From positions 44,544 to 108,543 of IMG/VR virus record IMGVR_UViG_3300032083_002724: a DNA stretch of 64,000 nt; one strand, written 5' to 3'. Made by a program: the position numbers and the translations under genes. This document shows, piece after piece, positions 1 to 11,600 of this stretch (position 1 is the stretch's first letter; every line of letters begins with the position of its first letter). Below the pieces are notes generated by a model. The model worked only from the letters and a program-made list of their open reading frames with translations. It searched no databases and was not told the DNA's origin. The DNA is from a virus.

Positions 1-2666
1 GCACTAAGATCTCTTCCGCTGCTGTATCCTGTTGGAACTCGAAAATCAGTATTGTAAGCTGCTTCATCTATGAGTACTATTCTTCCTTCTACATCTTCAG
101 CTGTTGTTTGTTGAGCGTAATTTATTGCACCCGCACTTGCTTGACCAGCTTCGACTGAACCATCGTCTGATTGAAATACTTTAAAATATAATTCAGTGGT
201 TGTAGCAACAGTGCCTTTAGTTCCACCTGCAAAATGTAAAACAGCGAAAAAAGGAGCAATAAAAACTGTCTGTTCGCGTGGGTGATAGTCAAAAACCCTA
301 ACGTACAAAGCCGTATCACCAAATTGACTTAAATCTGGATCTGAAGTTCCAACACCCCAAGATGAAGATCTTTGACCAAGCCTATTCCCACCGCTTGAAA
401 AGAGACCAACCACTGATCTCATAAATGACTGAACTGCACTTTGAGCAACATTAGTGTCAGCAGCTGAGAATGCACCAAAAAATCCACCAGCAGAAAAATT
501 AATAGTCCCACCACTACTTCTACCCACTGTATTTTTAGCTGTGATGATTCCATAAACTTCAGCCCCATCACCGTCATCACCATATCCAGCTGTTGATGAA
601 AAAGCACCTATGGCATGAGCGGTTTGCTTGATTGCACCCGGATGATGATTATAAAGATCATAAGCAACAGTTGTGTAACCTCCACCTGTCGGCTCTCCGA
701 CATATGGATTACCTCTGGTTAGAGCATCCCCTAATCCCATGTTTGCCGGAATTGGAACCACGGGTGGAAAAGGTATGATAATCTCTGTCCTGCCTGCATA
801 TTCATTTCTCATCCTACGAAATTGTCTTGGTCCGTAAGTAAGATTAGGTGCGCCTTCATATGGCTTTTGCGAGTCCGGCCCTTCAGTTGATAAGTCATCC
901 ATAGCAGCCATCGCACTTGTCAAGGCTGTAAATTGAACTTTAGAAGGGTTCAACGGCGGTAGACTATTTGTCGCTCCGTTTTCAAAATATCTATAATTAT
1001 AATGCCCACCATTAAGTACATTAGTAAAGTCATTATTATTTACAGCTAGAGCAATATCATAATAACTTTCAACTGGTGATTCAAAAGAATTAACAGCTAT
1101 TTCAGCAGGAATTTGTCTTCTATCACGTACATCATTTAGATTAGAAGCAGCTACACCCACAGCCGTTTCTACAGCAGCAGTTGCAGATGTAACTTGTTTT
1201 ATAGCTCCAGCATCATCTGCTACAAAAGTTTTTCTATGACCGTTAGGAAACACCGGCCCCCAAAAGAATGGATATTCACTGTTAAGGTAAAATCCCTCAA
1301 ATTGACCCGTACTGACCTGTATGTTAGGTGGAGGTAATGACAAATTAATAGCTATATAATCAGCACCCAATTTATATTGATCAAAAATACTACTTTGAAT
1401 TATTCTACTGTTAATAGTAAAGTTGCTTGCATCAATATATGTTGGAGCCTCTGAAAAATTTGGATTACCTTTCTGATAATATCTACTTCTTACAGTCTCT
1501 TCAATGTCTAAAAATCCCAAAGGTCCAAAAGCTCGGTGTTGAGCATTCTCTTCATAGTCATTCATAAAATACGTTGCGGCACTAGCTATGAACTTAGCAA
1601 ACTGCCAATTGGATCTAATAACATTTTCTTCAGGAACTGGCTCTGGCTTTTCTCCCATATCGCCAACAATCCATTCGCCACCAATCCAATGACAAAAAAC
1701 TCTTTCCCCAGCGGCATATTCTCTTGGACCTCTATTTATAACTCTAATTTTTTCTGGTGTTACATTTCCATCACAGTCAACCATATTAGGTCCAAACATA
1801 TGTGGATTTCCTTGCTCAATAGAAAGAGGCATGGCTAAAGCACTAGTATATCCTGATTCATTTTTAGAATTACTCGTATCATAATAACTACTAGAACTAA
1901 TCGAATCAGCTTGATCACTAGTCAGCTCATTAGCATTAATGTCAGCAGAGTCTAGAGCTTCTAATAACTTAGCTATCAGGCTGGATGGATACTCCCAAGT
2001 ACCAGTGGTTTGATCATAGTAAAATCTAGTTGGAGCAACAACAGCATCGCCGGGACGAACATCATCGCTAGGCTTACTTTGTTTGTAGTTTCCCATGCCA
2101 GCATTTCTAGTAGCCGACAAGGAATAAGGAGTGCCAGCTGGAGTTTTTGGAACATCAGCAAAAACAGGTACACCTTGGTTTGCAATTACTCTCTCTCTTT
2201 TTAATTGTCCAGCATCTCCAATTCTTACTGTAAATGTGCCAGTGGTTGCACTTTCCTCTAAAGAATTTTGTATCTGTCTTATCTTTCTTAGTTGCGCTGG
2301 TGGCTGATCTGTGTCTGTGTCATCAATATTATCTTCATACCATAGAAGAATATTTTCTAATTCACTAATACTTATACTGGCATCTTCATATTTTTTAGTT
2401 GAATTATTAAATCTTTGATATTCAAAATTACCAACTCCACCGACTGCACTCATAATACCTTCTAAAGTAAAATCTGATATAGCTTCATAGCCATTATCTG
2501 TTAAGCCAGTATTTATGTTTTGTTGATGAAATGTATTTCCTTGTATCGTGTCTAAATCAAACAAAGTAAATGATGCAAGACCACCCCAAGTAAGTGCTTC
2601 ATTATCAGTCGTAAAAACGTGTTGTGCTTTTTTGTTAGCTTGAAATTGTCCTCTAAACAGCGCCAT
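1..2666 (-). CDS. Large tail structural protein, C-terminus beyond the window
   Basis: An open frame runs from 2666 to the window edge, giving about 888 residues with no stop, so the gene is truncated by the window. Two ATGs lie side by side (2669 and 2666); the second is preferred because AGGAGG (RC of 2671-2676) sits 5 bases before it but only 2 before the first. The visible protein is rich in Gly, Ser, Asn and Thr, has no membrane segment, and holds a Gly/Ser/Ala-rich stretch about two thirds of the way through. I recognise no domain. It is the fifth large protein in a row downstream of the tape measure, overlaps the preceding gene by 14 bases, and is therefore probably a tail tip or tail fibre component. 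That role is inferred from position only. Confidence 0.7.
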   Translation of the reverse strand, partial: MALFRGQFQANKKAQHVFTTDNEALTWGGLASFTLFDLDTIQGNTFHQQNINTGLTDNGYEAISDFTLEGIMSAVGGVGNFEYQRFNNSTKKYEDASISISELENILLWYEDNIDDTDTDQPPAQLRKIRQIQNSLEESATTGTFTVRIGDAGQLKRERVIANQGVPVFADVPKTPAGTPYSLSATRNAGMGNYKQSKPSDDVRPGDAVVAPTRFYYDQTTGTWEYPSSLIAKLLEALDSADINANELTSDQADSISSSSYYDTSNSKNESGYTSALAMPLSIEQGNPHMFGPNMVDCDGNVTPEKIRVINRGPREYAAGERVFCHWIGGEWIVGDMGEKPEPVPEENVIRSNWQFAKFIASAATYFMNDYEENAQHRAFGPLGFLDIEETVRSRYYQKGNPNFSEAPTYIDASNFTINSRIIQSSIFDQYKLGADYIAINLSLPPPNIQVSTGQFEGFYLNSEYPFFWGPVFPNGHRKTFVADDAGAIKQVTSATAAVETAVGVAASNLNDVRDRRQIPAEIAVNSFESPVESYYDIALAVNNNDFTNVLNGGHYNYRYFENGATNSLPPLNPSKVQFTALTSAMAAMDDLSTEGPDSQKPYEGAPNLTYGPRQFRRMRNEYAGRTEIIIPFPPVVPIPANMGLGDALTRGNPYVGEPTGGGYTTVAYDLYNHHPGAIKQTAHAIGAFSSTAGYGDDGDGAEVYGIITAKNTVGRSSGGTINFSAGGFFGAFSAADTNVAQSAVQSFMRSVVGLFSSGGNRLGQRSSSWGVGTSDPDLSQFGDTALYVRVFDYHPREQTVFIAPFFAVLHFAGGTKGTVATTTELYFKVFQSDDGSVEAGQASAGAINYAQQTTAEDVEGRIVLIDEAAYNTDFRVPTGYSSGRDLS

Positions 2667-5600
2667 CATTTCCTCCTTTATTTTGAGATTGTCCCCAAGT
2701 TGCAATTTTTGAACTTGGTATACCATCTTCTTTAAAATATAAATCCCTAGATGCTCTTTGACTTGGCATCTCTTGTGATGTCATATTGGGATGTCCCGGT
2801 TCTAAAGATGTGGGAACTCTACCTTGCCCCACTGTGTTTGAAGCAGTATTGTATCCTGCCTGATTCATAAGCCCAAAATTTCCTTGAAATTCCTGAGCTG
2901 CGTCATTTAGCTGCTCATCTGAAAGTATTGATCCTTTAACTTCAACATTCGTTGAATTAACAATATTACTACTATTTCCAAAATTATCTGGACCGGCCTG
3001 AAAACCTCCCGGCCTGTAGTTCTCTAATTGTGGCATGATAGTAATTATTTCATGTCTTGGTGCATTTCTAGAAGATTGGTCTCCCCCACCAGCAGAATTA
3101 ATTGACCTTAAAGCACCTCCTAGAGAATTATAAAGAGCGGTTATGTTTACGTTGCCAGACTGTCCTTTACCAAAGCCTTTTCTCAGCTGTGCATTTCTCT
3201 CGTCTTGAATTCTTTGCTGCTGCCTTGTTATTCTTGCAATATTTCCTTCTCTTTGTTTTTGTAATTTTCCAAACTTCATTGTGTATAAAGAAAGTTGATA
3301 TTCTGTATTAATTCCATTTGCTCCAACATTAACAGTAATATTAGATACCAAAGGACCATTTGCAGAAATAGCTCTACCTAGAAAAACACCACCGAAAGGA
3401 ACACCAGCAACCTGAAATGCACCGCGACCAGATGTTAATAAAGCTCCAGTTGTTAATCCAGCTTTAATGTTTCCAGCTGCATTCATGCCAGCGTATCCAT
3501 TAAAGTTCCAAGGCGCTAAATTTTCGTCCTGACTAAATTCTATTTTTCCTCCACCATTTTGAGTTGCCCAAGGTCCATAAGTCCTGTCTCTGGATAAGAA
3601 TGGGATAGCCACAACGTCTGGATAAACCGGAGAACCGGGAACGAATTGCTTACTTACTTCAGTGAAACCTTGATTTTCTCTTACCTTATTTATAGCTTGA
3701 ATAAGACCTTCGCCCAAAGGTGGAGTTGCGTATTCTCTTGTTAAATTAGTTGGTGTGCCTCTAAGGGCTGGTCTATTAAAACCACATAAACCTCTCACAA
3801 CATCTGCTCCAAGAAAATGCTTTATAAGTAAAGTATTACCAGCTTGCAGTGGGCCATCTCTAAGTCTAGAATCTATAGATGGTTCTGCCCTATTAGGCAA
3901 AGTTATCAAACAGTAAATATGATTTGTATCTGGGAAAAATACAGTAATACCATTTTCAGTAGTAGCGTCATAGTGAACGACATCACATGCAGCACCAGCT
4001 CTCTGCAATGGGATTGGCTGTGCATATGAATATCCAATTGCATTCTCATATTCACAAGTATCAGGATTAAATATTTTCTTTTCAGGAGATATGGTCCAAT
4101 TAAAATTAACATGTTGCCCATAAACTTTAAGTTTTTGCTGTGAAGTTTGGGGAGCCATATAAAATTCTTCATCCACAGTGGCTTTTACAAAAGCTACTTG
4201 TGCTGCTAAATTACTACCCGGAGCTAGAGCCTCTTGCCCATCACTTAAATTATCCAAACTATAGCTAAGATCAGGAACTGAAAAGCCAGCCTGATTAACT
4301 TGAAGACTAATTGTATCTGGACTAAATGATTTAAATAACAAATGTTGAGAATGATCAAATCTAACGTATGCAGATGTTCTGTTGTTTCCAAGATCAAATA
4401 ATGTAAAATCTGCTGGAGCCAAACCTTGGAAGATATGCAAAGCTTGATCTCCATCTCCACCATTATTGTTTAATAAGTCAGACTCATAATAACCACCTTG
4501 AGTCGATGGAGTATAGTTAAATTCAAACTGCTTAGTAAGTGGGTTAAAATTATGTTCCAATGCTCCTACATAATCACCCGCATCTCCTAAAATTGCATCT
4601 TGCACATCAGGTCTTTGATATCCACCTGTAGTAATGTTTCTAGGTGGAAAACCAAAAGGTCCATTTGCAATATTTCCTCTATTATCTCTCGTTATAGTTT
4701 TATCATAGTATAGATTAACTTTTTGAGGAACTTTAACCAAAAACTTTTTACCTAAACACTCTTCAGCTACGCCTTTAACAAAATCAAAAACTTTTTTAGC
4801 ATTTTCAAATCCTTGTTTTTCTAATGTTTGTGACACGCGAATGACATTTGCTAGTCTTCCTCTCTTATTTTGATTTACACGTTTCAATCCTTTTATCAAA
4901 CGTTCCTTTTCTATAGTTGACAAGTCAGTTCCGAGTTGGTCTTCTAAAGTGCCATCTTTAATATCTTCAATAATCATTCCCATAGTTTCTGCTTCTTGTT
5001 CAACAGCTTGAACAGCAGCATTACCAATAGATAGTGCAGAAGATGATGGCAAACCTATTGCCGTAGCTCTACCATAATATAGAGGATATCCATAATTAGG
5101 ATTACAACCTACATTGCTTCCGTCGTTGGGCCAAACAGATCTGGGAACAGTAACTGCATAATTATTAGAAATTCTAGGATGATGTTGAACTGCTAGGCCA
5201 ATTGGAGGTGTTGCCTGAAGCGCTGCTCCTTCTTCTACATCATTTGCTTCAGTACTTTCCATATAAACATTATCATAATCAATTAAAAATTCTGACCACC
5301 TTTTAAAACCAGCTAAAGCAGATCTAAGCTCTAACTCAGTTGTCACATAGAAATTTCCAACGCCTATAGCATTTAAAGAAGTGGCATCTAACATAATCTG
5401 TTGATATGCTCCAATACCCTTCGGTAAAGCAACAATTTTTGAATTTTTAGAATCAGCACCTACTTTTCTAGGAAGTGTTCCAAAGTAAGGTAGGATCTGA
5501 TACGATAGCGATTCTTCTAAAGTGTACCTTTTTGCCCAAGCTGGATTTCTATCAGAATAACCATGAAAATAATACATCTCTACTTCATTAGCGCCAACGA

Positions 5601-6810
5601 CAAATTTATCGGTAGTAACAGTAGTTAATTCTTTTCCAAGACTTTTTGACGTTATATTGGTTCCTGTTGGAAGTGCATCTAGGTAATCTTGAAGTGCGTT
5701 AGCGCTTTGAGCTTGTGATCTATCTATTCCATCAACCCTTATTATGCCATGTAAAGCACCATCGCCAGTTTGATTAGCGAATCTTTGTTCTAAAAAGTTA
5801 GATGCAGGGTGATTAGTTATGGGCAACAGGGTAACAAACAGTTCTGTATTTGAAACCTCACAAACTTCTAAACATAAATCAAGCAAAGTCATTTGATCAT
5901 AATCAATAAAATATAAATCATCTAATGCTGGCAGTCCAGAAAGGTCTACCATGTAATTATAGCCTCTAAACTTTATAAATCCCCCAAAACCAGCTTCATC
6001 ATAAAGTGCAGGAATATCTCCAAAAAAACCTGTAAGAGCATTGATTGCCTGAACAACTCTGAAGAATGGTATACCTTGTGGGCATCTCCTAGAAAAACCA
6101 GTGCCTGTTATTGGAAAACCTTTAACTCCACCTCCAAATTCTAGAGATTGTTGGACATTAAGAGCTAGTTCTCCGAACATATCACTTCCACCCGGAAAAA
6201 GACTCTTTGTGAAAAGACCAAATGGTAGAAAATCGTCAGGCGTATTAAACTCTAAAAATCCGTATATATTAAGTAAATTATCGTTATTAAATGTAGAGCC
6301 AGCATAACTATTTAAAATAAGAGAAACATTCGATAAAACTTCTCTGGGGTCTGTTAACTGACAAGAAATACTTGGATTACCACCAATGTCTCTCGACTCG
6401 TTAATAGCCTGTAGAATACCGCCAAAACAAAAATGATTGTTACCACCAGCAACTTCATTTCCATAGATATTATTAAATACATTTATGTATGAAGTTGGTA
6501 TATCGCTTTGCTTGTCACCAAATAAGAAGAAAAGAGGAGCGCCCGGACTTGGTGGATCAAAATTATCACCTACTAACACTTCGCCAGTAACTGGATCTTC
6601 ATGTTCAAAATATTCATCAGGAGTTAAGTTTACACTAAGAGTAGATGGACTATCACCAAAGCCTGCTGTGCAAGTAAAATCCTTAATCGTTGTGTTTAAA
6701 AAAGTTTGTTGTTCATAAGCTGGCACGAGCGTGGTAGATGGTTGAAAATACTTTTTAAGTTTTTCACCATTTCCAGTGTTACCATCACTTCCTCTAAATA
6801 AACTAGACAT
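2653..6810 (-). CDS. Tail tip or hub-like structural protein, 1385 aa
   Basis: The start has a good ribosome site (TAAGGAG, 8 bases upstream). The N-terminal third contains the segment 'VNLTPDEYFEHEDP' followed by long mixed alpha/beta sequence, and around residue 310 a segment 'LLDLCLEVCEVSNTELF' that resembles hub-type tail proteins in flavour but is not a confident match. Around residues 605-680 there is a charged helical stretch that could be a coiled coil. The C-terminal 250 residues are Gln/Asn/Gly-rich and low in hydrophobics. Order after the tape measure, size and absence of enzyme motifs point to a tail-tip, hub or central fibre protein. It overlaps its upstream neighbour by 8 bases and its downstream neighbour by 14, so translation is probably coupled. 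The exact role is unknown. Confidence 0.65.
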   Translation of the reverse strand: MSSLFRGSDGNTGNGEKLKKYFQPSTTLVPAYEQQTFLNTTIKDFTCTAGFGDSPSTLSVNLTPDEYFEHEDPVTGEVLVGDNFDPPSPGAPLFFLFGDKQSDIPTSYINVFNNIYGNEVAGGNNHFCFGGILQAINESRDIGGNPSISCQLTDPREVLSNVSLILNSYAGSTFNNDNLLNIYGFLEFNTPDDFLPFGLFTKSLFPGGSDMFGELALNVQQSLEFGGGVKGFPITGTGFSRRCPQGIPFFRVVQAINALTGFFGDIPALYDEAGFGGFIKFRGYNYMVDLSGLPALDDLYFIDYDQMTLLDLCLEVCEVSNTELFVTLLPITNHPASNFLEQRFANQTGDGALHGIIRVDGIDRSQAQSANALQDYLDALPTGTNITSKSLGKELTTVTTDKFVVGANEVEMYYFHGYSDRNPAWAKRYTLEESLSYQILPYFGTLPRKVGADSKNSKIVALPKGIGAYQQIMLDATSLNAIGVGNFYVTTELELRSALAGFKRWSEFLIDYDNVYMESTEANDVEEGAALQATPPIGLAVQHHPRISNNYAVTVPRSVWPNDGSNVGCNPNYGYPLYYGRATAIGLPSSSALSIGNAAVQAVEQEAETMGMIIEDIKDGTLEDQLGTDLSTIEKERLIKGLKRVNQNKRGRLANVIRVSQTLEKQGFENAKKVFDFVKGVAEECLGKKFLVKVPQKVNLYYDKTITRDNRGNIANGPFGFPPRNITTGGYQRPDVQDAILGDAGDYVGALEHNFNPLTKQFEFNYTPSTQGGYYESDLLNNNGGDGDQALHIFQGLAPADFTLFDLGNNRTSAYVRFDHSQHLLFKSFSPDTISLQVNQAGFSVPDLSYSLDNLSDGQEALAPGSNLAAQVAFVKATVDEEFYMAPQTSQQKLKVYGQHVNFNWTISPEKKIFNPDTCEYENAIGYSYAQPIPLQRAGAACDVVHYDATTENGITVFFPDTNHIYCLITLPNRAEPSIDSRLRDGPLQAGNTLLIKHFLGADVVRGLCGFNRPALRGTPTNLTREYATPPLGEGLIQAINKVRENQGFTEVSKQFVPGSPVYPDVVAIPFLSRDRTYGPWATQNGGGKIEFSQDENLAPWNFNGYAGMNAAGNIKAGLTTGALLTSGRGAFQVAGVPFGGVFLGRAISANGPLVSNITVNVGANGINTEYQLSLYTMKFGKLQKQREGNIARITRQQQRIQDERNAQLRKGFGKGQSGNVNITALYNSLGGALRSINSAGGGDQSSRNAPRHEIITIMPQLENYRPGGFQAGPDNFGNSSNIVNSTNVEVKGSILSDEQLNDAAQEFQGNFGLMNQAGYNTASNTVGQGRVPTSLEPGHPNMTSQEMPSQRASRDLYFKEDGIPSSKIATWGQSQNKGGNDGAV

Positions 6811-7144
6811 TTTTATCGCTCCTTAATTTATATCCTACAGTTCCTTCGTTTGTAGGAAAAATACCAAGTACAGCATTTGACGTTGCTGAAGCTGGCCCAC
6901 GATTGGTTGATATTGCGCTAACTTCAGTAACTACACCACCAATTACTTCGTGAGCAGCAAGTAATCCGTAATACGAGCTGTTTGCTTCACCAGAACTAAC
7001 TATACCATCATCAAAAATATTAGTGCCTTTAAAACCACCGTTTAAACCTCTGTTGTATCTGCTATTTACACTGTGTGCAGGATCATCAAAATAATTACCT
7101 TTTGATGGATAAGCTAAAAGACCGCTTGGGCTAGGTAATGACAT
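6803..7144 (-). CDS. Small tail-region protein, 113 aa, unknown function
   Basis: This is a short gene with AAGGTG as ribosome site about 9 bases before the ATG. The product is rich in Ser, Gly and Asn, has no membrane span, no cysteines and no recognisable motif; it begins with a Pro/Ser-rich segment (residues 1-15). It sits between two large tail proteins and overlaps the next gene by 8 bases, so it belongs to the tail operon. A structural or assembly role at the tail tip is a guess from position. Confidence 0.6.
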   Translation of the reverse strand: MSLPSPSGLLAYPSKGNYFDDPAHSVNSRYNRGLNGGFKGTNIFDDGIVSSGEANSSYYGLLAAHEVIGGVVTEVSAISTNRGPASATSNAVLGIFPTNEGTVGYKLRSDKNV

Positions 7145-7155
7145 AATTATACACC

Positions 7156-8622
7156 TTAATCAGATAATTCATAAGTCCAACTACAGTTCAAGCTATAAGC
7201 GCCTGTTTTTGGATTCCAAGTTTCTTGAGGAGCATTCACAAAGTATTTCCTTACATTACTTTCTTGTGATGGAGATAAATCATTTACTATTCTTGATATT
7301 TCAGTAGCAAAAGGCGCAACTAAACTGGGCTTGGTTAGAAGTAAGTCAGATCTACTATCACCATAACCAAGTCTGCTAGGATCAACTACGAACTCGATAC
7401 TTAAACTTCTAGTAAATTCAGTTCTAGTTCCCATGCCCTGAAGTATAGGTCCAGTACCTCTACCTATAATTGGTATCACACTAAATACATCTCCGGGGTA
7501 CGTATCATTGATAGTAATATTTTCAGTTAATACTCCATCAAAAATATTAACTGGTCTATTGTCAAAACTTATGTTATAACTAACAGTACCCTCATCAGGA
7601 TTAAATGCTGCACTAACTGATTTTGGTTGACTATTCATGCTGTGTTCTGTAGCACCGTTCGCCCTTGTGTACAAATGAGAAGCAGTGCCAAAATCGCCAT
7701 TATTAGACAAACTTAGCCATTCAGTTCTAGCATTATCATCTGCATTACTACCTGTGCCATCAGTTGTTGTGTCAAATCCACGTATGTTTCCATCTATAGA
7801 AACTTCAGTAAATCCTCCTGTACTAGAAGATGTATTTACAGTAAAGGACTCATGATGCTTGTTGCCAGAAGGTCCAATAAGCCAAGTATCTGAAATAGTA
7901 TAACTACCAGCAGCTACATCAATACTTTGTGACCTTCTATGTTTATAAGAAGCATAGCCTTCTAGTTCTAGTAGACCAGCTTCTAAACCACCGTCTGGAT
8001 AAGCAGCAGCAGAAGTAGCATCATAACCCGCATTGGTAAGATATGTTTTAGCGTTGTACCATGCCGCACATGAACCAGCAGGATCACCAGTAGTAGAATC
8101 ATCTACATCAGCATTTTCTCTGCCAACCGCAGTAACGTTTCTCGTCACTGTGTAATACTTTATATTTTCCCCATAAGTATTATCTTGTTCTACACTGTAA
8201 TCTTCGCCAAAAGATTCTATTTTACCTGCACCACCATCACCACAAGCTTCAGCGGTAGCGTCTCTACTATAAGCTATTAGATTTACTGTGTAGGGTGCGT
8301 GGTTAATGTATACACCCTCTCCAAAACTTATATCCAAAAGTCTACATTGAAATTCTTGATTTCCAACTTCTAGCTTTACCCACTCTTTATCAACAAAGTG
8401 ACTTTCAATACCCTGCTGCGAACTAAGTATAACATTTAATCTAGAAGAAGGGACTTCTGCTTCATCTGAGCCTCCACCAGATATATCAACAACAAAACCA
8501 GTTAATGTTATATTATATACTTTAGTAAACCTAGCCGTTTTATTTCTGTCTTGGGATACAGATATGCTGACAAACGGTGCTGGTATTATGTCGCTACCTT
8601 CAACTTTTACTACTGATGCCAT
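7156..8622 (-). CDS. Putative tail protein, 488 aa
   Basis: The ribosome site is AAAGGAAA before ATG at 8622. The first 125 residues read as alternating beta strands ('FTKVYNITLTGFVVDI', then 'WVKLEVGNQEFQCRLLDI'), a pattern seen in distal tail and other tail-tube-adapter proteins. The middle (about 125-330) is acidic and Ser/Thr/Gly-rich, and the last 150 residues again look beta-rich with 'YNISFDNRPV' and a Trp-rich end 'NCSWTYEL'. Position two genes after the tape measure is where distal-tail proteins sit in siphoviruses, but the giant gene between them breaks the usual order. Structural assignment is likely, exact identity is not. Confidence 0.6.
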   Translation of the reverse strand: MASVVKVEGSDIIPAPFVSISVSQDRNKTARFTKVYNITLTGFVVDISGGGSDEAEVPSSRLNVILSSQQGIESHFVDKEWVKLEVGNQEFQCRLLDISFGEGVYINHAPYTVNLIAYSRDATAEACGDGGAGKIESFGEDYSVEQDNTYGENIKYYTVTRNVTAVGRENADVDDSTTGDPAGSCAAWYNAKTYLTNAGYDATSAAAYPDGGLEAGLLELEGYASYKHRRSQSIDVAAGSYTISDTWLIGPSGNKHHESFTVNTSSSTGGFTEVSIDGNIRGFDTTTDGTGSNADDNARTEWLSLSNNGDFGTASHLYTRANGATEHSMNSQPKSVSAAFNPDEGTVSYNISFDNRPVNIFDGVLTENITINDTYPGDVFSVIPIIGRGTGPILQGMGTRTEFTRSLSIEFVVDPSRLGYGDSRSDLLLTKPSLVAPFATEISRIVNDLSPSQESNVRKYFVNAPQETWNPKTGAYSLNCSWTYELSD

Positions 8623-8643
8623 GATTATTTCCTTTGTATGCTA

Positions 8644-11600
8644 TTATGGACTTGGCGTTGTCGTAACACCACTAGAATATAAATTAAAACCAGATCCAGA
8701 GAATACTCCAGAAACCATATCTGGAATGTTGCTAGCATATAGTCCCAATCCACTACTTAATACACGCCCTTCAGCTACTTCTGCGAATAAATTCATGGAA
8801 CCACTAGCTACTGGAGGTCTTCCACTGGTGTATAGAGTGAAGTTTCTATTATCAATTGGAACTCCTCTGAACCTTTGTCCTGTTATTTCTTTTATAAATG
8901 GTCTGTGGACAACAAAGCCTCTTTGTGAAGGATCTTGACCAGATACTTCTAAGAATATCTCTCCCTCATTATTTGTATACAAAACTCCACTTGTTTCATG
9001 CTCTGTATTTAATCCACCGCTATTGTGAACTTCAAGATATATAAAATCACTAACGTTAGATGTTTGAGATCTATCTATGCCAGAATCACTATATATTCTA
9101 GCTTGTAAGAATATTCCGGTGTTGGCAGTTGTCTGGTCTGGGACTCTCAATATACCATCACTAACATACGCAGCGCCAGCGTCTAGCCCCATCGTAAATG
9201 TTGTATGATTACCACTAGTCGCAAACTTATGATGAGGAGATCCTACAGCAAATATGTAATCACTATCTGATGTCTTATCTCTAGAGACAGACAAAGCTTT
9301 ACCAAAGTAATCATTTTCAGATCCAGATGCAGATACTGTCTTTTGCAATCTAGAATTGTAACCCTGTGGTACGAGTTTCTGTACCAGCTGCCAATCTTTA
9401 GTTCTGCTATCCCAATCACTTACTGCGTCTTCATAGACAAAAACTGCTCCATTATTAAGAACAGCTGTTACTCCACTGCCACCTAGAGCATACTCATGCC
9501 TTACGCCCGACTCACCCATGTCATATATATTTCTTTCAGGTATATCAATAGAAGCAGAGAACGCTTTATGATTAAATGCTCCACTTGCTTCACCTCCCCT
9601 AGAGAATATCATTTCCTCAAAATTAGGGAAGTCATGCCCCGGCGCTCCAACAGCAAGTACATCATCACGGAAATCAACTGAATAACCAAATTGATCAGTT
9701 ACTCTAGTAAGATGATCTAGCTCTCCAGAAGTGTAAGCGTGATTACCCAAATGCAAAGAACCAGATGCAAGCTCTACATCAAATATATCTTGACCAACAT
9801 TAATACTCGTAGGTCTAAACTTACGAACTACGTTCCAACTCTTACTACTTCCACCAACTACACCGTAATCACTCAAGGTTCTAGTTCCACGCTCGTACAA
9901 GAATGCAGAACCAGCACCACCTCCATAGCTAGTAATCGTTCCAGATATTGCTTCGTATCTAGGCGTGTTACCAGAAACAGCAGTCCAAGTAGTTGGAGTT
10001 TCTGAAGAGAAAGCAGCAAAAGGTGAACCAACAACAAGTTTATTATCACGTATAGCTACAGAGTATCCAAACAAATCACCCGGATATCCAGAAGGTAATT
10101 TGTCAAAATCAAGATAATCATAACCTTTATCTTTGAGTAGTTGTGGCATCTGCCCATAGAATGCATCAGCATACATAGTGCCATCTATAATTCCACTAAA
10201 CTTAGCAGTTCCCCCGTAGATATATTGTTCTTGATCAAATGATGCAATTTGTGCTTTTTTAAGAGCAGGTACTTGTTCGGGGCGAGGAGGAAGATCTGTT
10301 GGCAATATATACAATGGACTTTCACCAATATCAATATCTAAAATAGTAATAACATTTCCATTTCTTTCTGCTGCTGGATCAACATCATCCATGAAATTAT
10401 TCATCTGTAATCCTGAAGTTGGAGTAGTTCCATCTCCAGCGAACCTAATCATTAACCCAGAATTACCAGTGGAGTTAAAGAGTTTTTGAGGACTAGATTG
10501 AACAGGGGCTTTGATTCTTGATATCACATTGTAGGAATTGCCCTGATTTTCATCTGGGAAAACAGTGTCTGGATATAAACTATTTAGAAAATCAGCAACA
10601 GTGTCATGTATAACTCCATTTTCATTAGCAATCCTACTACCCTGAATTAGACTAGCATCAGTCAAAACAGTAATCCTAGACTTATCAACGCCAACATCAA
10701 AAGGTCTTTGGTGATATACTTCTTGGGCTGCTACAACTGGACCGTCATCAATTAAACCATCAGGATTTCTTTCAATAAATATTCCAGAACACTCAGTAGA
10801 TGGACAGTATTTCATGCTATTTGTGCTGACAGGTCTTGATTCAGTGACTGTCGTAACTACTTCTGGAGTTCCCGGTATAATAATTTCTCTTTCACCAACC
10901 TTAACTGGAACTGGTGTAAGTTTTACATCAGAAGGTAGTAAAGCTCCAGAAATTCCAACAATACGTGTTGTAGATGGATTGAAGCTTAATGATTGAGCCT
11001 GTTCTAAAGTATAGTTAATCTTATTTGCATCCATGTAAATGGTAATTTCATTAACATCAATAGCAGTAGTACCATCTCCACTTGGGATATAAATATTTAT
11101 TGATTCATGATTTACTGACCCATCAAACTGAAACTCTCTTTGTCTTGGAGTAAATGCGTTAATATCATACTTTTGCTGCTCAGATCTAGTCTTATGTATA
11201 CGAGCGCCAATAAAGTCATTAGCAACAGTTCTAAATTCATTGTGTTGAGGATTGCCCGGAATATGAATAACGTCTTTTATTTCTACATTTGAACCACTTG
11301 CTTGTGCGCCATATCTTCTATCGCAATTACTAATTAAGAAATTGGTTTGTAATTTTTCATTAAAGTTTGCAGATATAGTATCAACGAATACTCTATAACC
11401 AGAACCAGCTAGAACAGGGAATGTTACGGAGGCAACACCTGTCTTCAAATATGGCACATCAATTATTTCAATGAAGTCATCAGTTATATTATGTATATCA
11501 TTACTGTTTCTATTTTGTGAACTAAGTAAAGCAGTGCCTCCAGATCTTATATCAACGCAAACTAAAGAACCTAAAGGAATATCTCGAATCTCAGCAATAG

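Noticed and set aside
7146-7154. Sixth GTGTATAAT as late promoter
   Set aside because: It lies 1 base before a start codon within the ribosome site, so transcripts would begin inside the gene; probably chance.
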